A DNA stretch of 9,458 nt from CAZJOD01 sp964547525 (GTDB taxonomy: Bacteria; Bacillota; Clostridia; JAAYHZ01). The DNA lies in contig CAZJOD010000141.1 in NCBI GenBank assembly GCA_964547525.1, positions 1-9,458 on the forward strand, in the 5' to 3' direction. The notes beneath the pieces were generated by a model that was given only the letters and a program-made list of their open reading frames with translations, was not told where the DNA came from and made no database searches. A program made the position numbers and the translations under genes. Below are positions 7,601 through 9,458 of this stretch, one piece after another. Each line of letters opens with the position of its first letter. Positions within the stretch are counted from its first letter, which is position 1.

Positions 7601-8921
7601 CGGCACGATGGACGGTTATCGTATCTACACCGACGGAACAAGTACTGTCCGGGTCAAGGCGACCGGTGTCAATAATGATCCCCCGTCCGTACCTGACGAT
7701 GATGAAACGGGATTAATACCGTCAACACCGATCAACGCTACAGTTGAAGCAGGAACATATTTGGAAGATTTGGTTGTAACAGTCGATAGTGGGATGGGTG
7801 TTGCCACGGTGAGTCCCGTCGAAAGTGTTTTAAATGTAGCCTTCGAAAACACCGATGCCGACAGTGACGGAGTGAAGACGGTAACAATAGAGATGCCGGT
7901 AGTACAGGGTACAGATACCTATGTACTGCAGCTGCCTTCTACAGTTCTCGCCTCGGAGAATGCGGATAGGAAGATAGAAATGAAAAGTGAAGTCGGGACA
8001 ATTACCTTACCCGACAATATGCTTAAAGGATCGGAAGTAGAAAACAGTGGCAATGTAAGTATCAGCATCGGTAAAGCAAATACATCAACACTGCCTCAAG
8101 ATATACTGGATATACTTAGCGGCAGACCTATAGTCGAATTGAAACTTACCGCAGGAAGCATAACGATTGAATGGAACAACCCTGATGCTCCGGTAACGGT
8201 ATCAATACCTTATATACCTACGGAAGAAGAGCTTATGGATTCGGAGCATATCGTTATATGGTATATAGACGGAAGCGGGAATGCCGTATCGGTCCCTAAC
8301 GGAATGTACGACCCTGTAACAGGCATGGTGACTTTTACAACCACCCATTTCAGCAAATATGCCGTAGCCTATGTGAAGAGAACCTTCAGTGATTTAAGAA
8401 CTGCAGATTGGGCTAAAAAAGAAATAGAAGTCCTTGCATCCAAGGGAATACTTACGGGCACATCGGAAACAAAATATTCCCCTCATACAAACATTACAAG
8501 AGCGGAATTTCTATATTATCTTGTAAGAACCCTGGGTGTGGATACAAAAATTGACGAGAACTTTGATGATATAAGCATCGATGCCTACTACTATAAAGAG
8601 ATAGCCATAGCTAAAAAGCTTGGAATTACGAACGGTACGGGTAATAATAAATTCAGCCCCGATGTAAGTATCACAAGGCAGGACATGATTGTTTTGATCG
8701 AGAGAGCACTTAGAATACTTAAAAAGCTTAAAGTGCAGGGTACGGCTTCGGATCTTGACAAGTTTGCCGACAAATCTCTTGTGGCAGCTTATGCCGTAAA
8801 GGGTGTAGCTTCCATTTTGAAGGAAGGATTGATTATAAGCGGTGAAGACAAGATTAATCCGCTAGGCAATATTACAAGAGCGGAAGCGGCTGTGTTTCTT
8901 TATAAGATATATCATAAATAA
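1527..8921 (+). CDS. Giant modular SLH-anchored surface protein (GLUG, RCC1, Ig-like, FG-GAP, beta-helix)
   Basis: The gene encodes 2464 residues with no internal stop. Order by residue: signal peptide 1 to about 43; GLUG-type region about 86-486; seven-bladed RCC1-type propeller about 495-855; Ig-like domain 866-956; FG-GAP/VCBS-type propeller of seven repeats about 968-1335; second, almost identical Ig-like domain 1345-1435; beta-helix module 1446-1796; shorter related module 1811-2044; pre-SLH region about 2056-2286; three SLH domains 2287-2464. SLH domains bind pyruvylated secondary cell-wall polymers, so the protein should be exported by Sec and held on the cell surface or S-layer. No catalytic motif is visible; the rest consists of beta-rich binding or spacer folds, so a role as adhesin or carbohydrate/protein-binding scaffold is inferred. 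Regulation may come from the two PAS-type genes upstream. The ligand is unknown. Surface anchoring is close to certain, the adhesin role only likely. Confidence 0.95.
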   Translation: MFYLNSYTRFKSSGLTRRLFSIIISIVVFINMGLYNPVIINAAEDTGICIGQTGDGSRHNDEDECLLSYMSEDEFASGSGTESDPWQIATFEHLDNVRNYLGAENADKHFKLIAVTLDLDVAPYNTGNGWEPIGMPGSSFTGTFDGNGNTIAGLFIDRGDTSNIGLFGYTEGAKIRNLKLEGVKVTGKYNTGGLVGWNEDTEIFNCHIEGEVTGNDSVGGLIGSNYNGTVIASGTSCTVIGKTGIVGGLVGYNEGNISGSYAEGDVFGENLYVGGLVGRSDIGNITGCYVTGNVVSAGDYVGGLSGFFKRGVIYRSYATCSVVGINYIGGLVGLSWSAEFNSSYAVGNVSGNVDFGAYIGGLVGFLDECDIENCYAVGSVEGWLEVGGLIGSIYNSTISYAYAAGNVNGSIKVGSLVGYNDGGVIGSTFWNTETSGTAVGGGDNTDDITGLLTSEMKKPETFINAGWSFTEVWMIREGLTYPYLRWQTPLEPTPVLEGEMWAWGGNYESQVGDNTLVNRHTPVLIDEDDNWMIVTAGYQHTVALKSDGSLWVWGSNRNGQLGDGTYISKRIPTRIGNDNDWAAIAAGEEHTVALKTDGSLWAWGKNAVGQLGDDTTDNKDTPTRIGTDNDWVKVYAGGYHTVAIKSDGSLWAWGSGYYGQLGNGAAGGYAWSKIPIEVTGNDRSWTAVAVGQNYTVALKADGSLWAWGQNNYGQLGDGTTVNKNIPMRIGVDTDWKVITAGEEHTVAIKNDGSLWAWGRNQFGTLGNGTIDGYTGPPYPDPTRIGSDKDWASVTAGYRHNVALKTDGSLWLWGHNGTGQLGDGTTAVKSTPQRLEDSNDWLTMAAGDAHTVAIKAKIPPVSDPDADTVAADKAALTFDVIRGDENIDENNIIANLNLITSGANGTGISWSSGDTAYISNTGAVTRPPYGTSDQTVILTATITKGNSEDTKEFVLIVLRAQETDIRDGFAPQAQYPVGGYPYAIAAGDFDNDGIVDLAVTNTNDGSISILIGDSDGTFQNSIGFNCYAPLWITTGYLVGGDDIVDIALTSSDGRGGLLILEGNGDGTFDFHSGYGTGNSANTVVTGDFNNDDRTDIAVTDYHTEKVVIFLQKEDGSFGHINPNNSNWPRIHDYTYTVGKYPARMVIGDFNGDEKTDLVVVNSHKNSRSFSVLLGNGDGTFSVSTVTIPFSGYQMSSQAYALGIAAGDIDGDGASDLAIGIVDEGLNKGYVTIFKGNGDGTFFKLTDVPAIGAVVGVTLADFNSDGKADIAVANYQNDSISVFHGDGEGGFLPEQNFVTGESPINLVAVDLNFNGKTDLAVVNSNDYTVSILYNRYTGGEPGMTDEDAVAADKAALTFDVIRGDENIDENNIIANLNLITSGANGTGISWSSGDTAYISNTGAVTRPPYGTSDQTVILTATITKGNSEDTKEFVLIVKEAVNIDIDVCEIVGGIRYITLNEALTAAVNGQIIRLLSDINYDGGISITGKQITFDLNGFTLNVVNASGTGLSVFYGEVNLTGDGEFNVTGSNYGVLAMSGTATVTNATAVGTNGVGANTSGGSITVRGNAEGIACGASAASGSVTVVGNAVGGTYGVSTSTYGIIIVNGNVEGNSRGAYAIGGRISVVGNVKGTTYGAYAYNNGNVTVNGNTTADYIGAHATGNGSITVNGNVTADIGVYAGDGGSVTVVGNVNGITCGASAANGNVTVRGNVVGTTTGAFAGSSGGIVTVEGNVTAEGTDGIGARAEYGGKVAILGIISAPTYIKAGDEEMGINDYMIPTVMIGYRTYTDGASTVLVKGGTGVIYRQIGVICCEIEGGLQYTTLDDAIAEVEDGQNIRLLADIYYDGGIFISDRQIIFDLNGFKVEVVNATGTGVLVKDGVVGLTGAGEFNVTGLYFGARAMSGGTVTVTNAMALADHFGVTGVGAFATGDGSCITVLGDTVGTGVGAHVSEGNITVVGNVVGAYIGTYADDGGKVIVGGNVTAEEFDGTGAWAKNAGEIIIDGIIIAPVYIKAGSVVNGINDYITVGTMDGYRIYTDGTSTVRVKATGVNNDPPSVPDDDETGLIPSTPINATVEAGTYLEDLVVTVDSGMGVATVSPVESVLNVAFENTDADSDGVKTVTIEMPVVQGTDTYVLQLPSTVLASENADRKIEMKSEVGTITLPDNMLKGSEVENSGNVSISIGKANTSTLPQDILDILSGRPIVELKLTAGSITIEWNNPDAPVTVSIPYIPTEEELMDSEHIVIWYIDGSGNAVSVPNGMYDPVTGMVTFTTTHFSKYAVAYVKRTFSDLRTADWAKKEIEVLASKGILTGTSETKYSPHTNITRAEFLYYLVRTLGVDTKIDENFDDISIDAYYYKEIAIAKKLGITNGTGNNKFSPDVSITRQDMIVLIERALRILKKLKVQGTASDLDKFADKSLVAAYAVKGVASILKEGLIISGEDKINPLGNITRAEAAVFLYKIYHK
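1782..2984 (+). other. GLUG-repeat region (residues about 86-486)
   Basis: It opens with the usual entry segment (SDPWQIATFEHLDNVRNYL, then a D-L-D strand and WEPIG...FTGTFDGNGNTI.GL). A GLFG unit is followed by nine G-G/S-L-V/I/S-G units about 25-45 residues apart, for example GGLVGWN, GGLIGSN, GGLVGYN, GGLSGFF and GSLVGYN. Strand segments such as SYAVGNVSGN lie between them. The region closes with the family's typical end, YPYLRW at 481-486. In known proteins GLUG repeats form a beta-solenoid in bacterial surface proteins and adhesins; what they bind here is unknown. Confidence 0.9.
3009..4091 (+). other. RCC1-type seven-bladed beta-propeller (residues about 495-855)
   Basis: Seven repeats share the core W.WG.N..GQLGDGT, with the first tryptophan at residues 501, 551, 601, 651, 705, 755 and 810, a period of 50-55. 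Each is preceded by a segment of the type AGEEHTVALKTDGSL. The last segment (MAAGDAHTVAIKA, about 843-855) comes after the seventh blade core and the first core lacks its preceding strand, so the first and last pieces should complete one blade and close the ring. Seven is the canonical RCC1 number. RCC1-like domains in bacterial exported proteins are assumed to bind proteins or glycans; no partner can be named. Confidence 0.94.
4122..4393 (+). repeat. 272-bp direct repeat, copy 1, encoding an atrophied bacterial Ig-like domain (residues 866-956)
   Basis: This copy pairs with 5559-5830 over 272 bp. The only differences I find are A4125/G5562 (Thr to Ala) and T4139/C5576 (silent). The offset is 1437 bp, a multiple of three. 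The encoded domain (AADKAALTFDVIRGDENIDENNI, then ISWSSGDTAYISNTGAVTRP, then VILTATITKGNSEDTKEFVL) matches the small Ig-like domain common in clostridial surface proteins, in which the W-S-S and T-ATI...G elements are conserved. Here it links the RCC1 propeller to the FG-GAP propeller. Confidence 0.95.
4428..5531 (+). other. FG-GAP/VCBS-type propeller, seven repeats (residues about 968-1335)
   Basis: Seven units carry calcium-binding-type loops ahead of a hydrophobic strand: GDFDNDGIVDLAV, a degenerate VGGDDIVDIAL, GDFNNDDRTDIAV, GDFNGDEKTDLVV, GDIDGDGASDLAI, ADFNSDGKADIAV and VDLNFNGKTDLAV. The other blade signature, GNGDGTF or a variant, follows most of them. This is the integrin-alpha/VCBS repeat type. 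D-x-D/N-x-D-G loops hold Ca2+, so this part should be calcium-stabilised. Blade 2 has lost most loop ligands and blades 3 and 4 have D or E in place of the loop glycine. Seven repeats match a full integrin-like propeller. Confidence 0.92.
5559..5830 (+). repeat. 272-bp direct repeat, copy 2, encoding the second Ig-like domain (residues 1345-1435)
   Basis: This is the partner of 4122-4393 with two base differences. The protein similarity ends sharply at both sides: TDEDA before and VKEAV after, against DADT and VLRAQ in copy 1. The duplicated block therefore has clear borders. Silent positions are as conserved as replacement positions, so selection on the protein alone does not explain the match. 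It points to recent duplication or ongoing gene conversion. Confidence 0.95.
5862..6914 (+). other. Beta-helix module 1, long form (residues 1446-1796)
   Basis: A cap (CEIVGGIRYITLNEAL, GQIIRLLSDINYDGGI, FDLNGFTLNVVNASGTG) of the kind that starts right-handed parallel beta-helix regions leads into about ten coils at residues 1559-1758. The coils have a period of 20-23 and the pattern G-S/N-I/V-T-V-x-G-N-x-x-G...G-A-x-A, for example GSVTVVGNAVG, GNVTVRGNVVG and GIVTVEGNVTA. The module ends in a tail also found in module 2 (APTYIKAG...GINDYM, then GYRTYTDGASTVLVK). The coils are alike at the DNA level too: 6231-6256 and 6600-6625 differ at one base. No catalytic residues of polysaccharide lyases stand out, so it is more likely a stalk or binding surface. 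Confidence 0.8.
6957..7658 (+). other. Beta-helix module 2, short form (residues 1811-2044)
   Basis: This module has the same plan as module 1: CEIEGGLQYTTLDDAI, GQNIRLLADIYYDGGI, FDLNGFKVEVVNATGTG, coils, then APVYIKAG...GINDYI and GYRIYTDGTSTVRVK. It has only about five coils instead of ten and is 117 residues shorter. Cap and tail align with module 1 at roughly two residues in three, so the duplication is much older than that of the Ig-like domains. Confidence 0.8.
7692..8384 (+). other. Pre-SLH beta-rich region (residues about 2056-2286)
   Basis: A valine- and threonine-rich region (VEAGTYLEDLVVTVDSG, VLQLPSTVLAS, VTVSIPYIPTEEEL) ends in W-Y-I-D-G...YDPVTGMVTFTTTHFSKYAV directly before the first SLH domain. 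That ending, a strand followed by T-H-F-S-x-Y-A-V, is commonly found just ahead of SLH domains in clostridial surface proteins. It probably packs against or spaces the anchor; no separate function is assigned. Confidence 0.72.
8385..8918 (+). other. Three SLH domains, cell-wall anchor (residues 2287-2464)
   Basis: SLH1 starts FSDLRTADWAKKEIEVLASKG and carries YSPHTNITRAEF. SLH2 starts FDDISIDAYYYKEIAIAKK and carries FSPDVSITRQDM. SLH3 starts FADKSLVAAYAVKGVASI and carries INPLGNITRAEA. The ITRAE motif, which contributes to binding of the pyruvylated wall polymer, is intact in domains 1 and 3 and is ITRQD in domain 2. Three SLH domains at the extreme C-terminus is the standard anchor arrangement. 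Confidence 0.96.
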
Positions 8922-8958
8922 TATTTATTAGCTTTATATAAATAAACCTATACAGTAT

Positions 8959-8996
8959 CTTAAGGCCACAGTTCAAAAGCGGATTGTGGCCTTAAG
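8959..8996 (+). terminator. Strong hairpin downstream of the giant gene
   Basis: A perfect 12-bp stem (CTTAAGGCCACA at 8959-8970, TGTGGCCTTAAG at 8985-8996) encloses a 14-nt loop, 37 bp after the stop codon. There is no T-run after it, so it is not a textbook intrinsic terminator. It may act as a weak terminator or protect the 3' end of the long mRNA. Confidence 0.55.
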
Positions 8997-9083
8997 CATA
9001 GAAATTAATTATTATAGTAAGGACTGCAAAAATATTTTACATAGTTTAAAACCAGAAATTTAAGGGTTAAGGCGTTCTAGAAC

Positions 9084-9112
9084 AAAAAAAGAACATGGTT
9101 GGAACCATGTTC
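9084..9112 (-). terminator. Minus-strand terminator-like hairpin at the end of the transposase relic
   Basis: GAACATGGTT (9091-9100) and AACCATGTTC (9103-9112) are a perfect 10-bp inverted repeat separated by 2 bp. Read on the minus strand it runs straight into seven T (9090-9084), a canonical intrinsic terminator shape. Next to it on the left is the 10-bp palindrome GTTCTAGAAC (9074-9083). The hairpin belongs to the minus strand, where no intact gene remains, and follows the transposase-like fragment at 9121-9189. Confidence 0.6.
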
Positions 9113-9120
9113 AGAATATG

Positions 9121-9189
9121 GAATCTGTTTTGGAACACATGACCGTGCCGGTTGTATTTCTTATTATAATACTGAACGTAGCTTAAATA
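9121..9189 (-). pseudogene. Relic of a Y1/RAYT-type (IS200-like) transposase
   Basis: Read on the minus strand, 23 codons give a peptide containing YNKKYNRHGHVFQNRF. That strongly recalls the central Y-x-x-Y-F/Y-N-x-K-Y-x-R-x-G-H-x-F-Q-x-R-F/Y motif of Y1-type transposases and REP-associated tyrosine transposases. Upstream in the same frame a stop is met at 9256-9258 with no recognisable HUH (H-x-H) motif. Downstream the frame reads through the hairpin at 9091-9112 into a stop at 9067-9069 without the catalytic-tyrosine region. Both catalytic parts are therefore missing and this is a decayed fragment. The call rests on one motif of about 16 residues read by eye. Confidence 0.58.
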
Positions 9190-9296
9190 AGCTGGTTCTG
9201 AGTATATTATGTTATTAATCGTATAGTAAAATAAATGATGAGTAAATTCATATAATTAAAAATAGTTATAACTCGGCAATACGTACAAACATTTGA

Positions 9297-9325
9297 TTGA
9301 CAATAAACTAATGTTCGTATAAAAT
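9297..9325 (+). promoter_or_regulatory. Near-consensus sigma-A promoter for the last gene
   Basis: A perfect TTGACA (9297-9302) is followed, 17 bp later, by TAAAAT (9320-9325), 5 of 6 matches to TATAAT. Transcription would begin near 9332, leaving a leader of about 40 nt with AGGAG at 9359-9363 before ATG 9373. This suggests constitutive expression independent of the giant gene. Confidence 0.72.
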
Positions 9326-9372
9326 GGTATTGATAATTAATTATAAAAAATGTAAAATAGGAGTATGAATAT

Positions 9373-9458
9373 ATGAACTACACATGGATATTAGAACCGG
9401 ATAATAAATACGAAGTAATAAACAATAAACATGACACCGGATATAAATATTTATTATC
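9373..9458 (+). CDS. N-terminus of a probable Rpn/YhgA-type nuclease-transposase family protein, 3' end outside window
   Basis: Only 28 codons are inside the window. AGGAG (9359-9363) lies 9 nt before ATG 9373. An ATG at 9365 is out of frame and stops after three codons (ATGAATATATGA, sharing ATGA with the chosen start). The peptide begins MNYTWILEPDNKYEVINN and continues KHDTGYKYLL. The K-H-D-x-G-Y-K-x-L-L segment recalls the start of the clostridial Rpn family (recombination-promoting nuclease / putative transposase, PD-(D/E)XK fold), where H-D-x-x-F/Y-K-x-L-F/L opens the domain. The active-site residues lie beyond the edge. The reading frame is well supported, the family less so. Confidence 0.55.
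   Translation, partial: MNYTWILEPDNKYEVINNKHDTGYKYLL

Larger units (their letters stand above)
8922..9372. other. 451-bp region without an intact gene
   Basis: From left to right it holds the 12-bp-stem hairpin (8959-8996), A/T-rich DNA with nothing recognised (8997-9073), a 10-bp palindrome (9074-9083), the minus-strand terminator-like hairpin (9084-9112), the transposase relic (9121-9189), more A/T-rich DNA, and the promoter of the next gene (9297-9325). It looks like an old insertion site between two plus-strand genes. Confidence 0.7.

Overview
The window looks like low-G+C Firmicutes DNA, most likely from a Clostridia-type anaerobe. The intergenic DNA is A/T-rich, ribosome binding sites are strong purine-rich GGAGG types, an intrinsic terminator is canonical, and the dominant gene encodes a secreted protein ending in three S-layer homology (SLH) domains. 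All clear protein genes run on the plus strand. I cannot name the species.

Left part (1-1451): a regulator cut by the left window edge (PAS-type sensor plus C-terminal AraC-type DNA-binding domain) ends at a good rho-independent terminator. A second gene follows with a TTG start, its own candidate promoter and an overlapping dyad. It encodes a coiled-coil plus PAS-like protein clearly homologous to the sensor part of the first regulator but with no DNA-binding domain.

Centre (1527-8921): one 2464-residue gene fills about 78% of the window. The product is a modular wall-anchored surface protein: signal peptide, GLUG repeats, a seven-bladed RCC1-type propeller, an atrophied bacterial Ig-like domain, a seven-repeat FG-GAP/VCBS-type propeller, a second almost identical Ig-like domain, two related beta-helix modules of unequal length, a pre-SLH region and three SLH domains. 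No terminator is visible in the 75 bp between the PAS-only gene and this gene, so they may be co-transcribed. The two Ig-like domains are encoded by a 272-bp direct repeat with two mismatches, 1437 bp (exactly 479 codons) apart. Recombination between them would remove the whole second propeller in frame.

Right part (8922-9458): a 451-bp stretch without an intact gene holds a 12-bp-stem hairpin after the giant gene, a minus-strand relic of a Y1/RAYT-type transposase with a terminator-like hairpin at its end, and a near-consensus sigma-A promoter. That promoter drives the start of a gene cut by the right edge, whose first residues resemble the clostridial Rpn/YhgA nuclease-transposase family.

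Working picture (inference): two related PAS-type regulators, one able to bind DNA and one not, sit next to and may control a large S-layer-associated adhesin or ligand-binding protein whose ectodomain can change through repeat recombination. No CRISPR array, tRNA or rRNA was seen.
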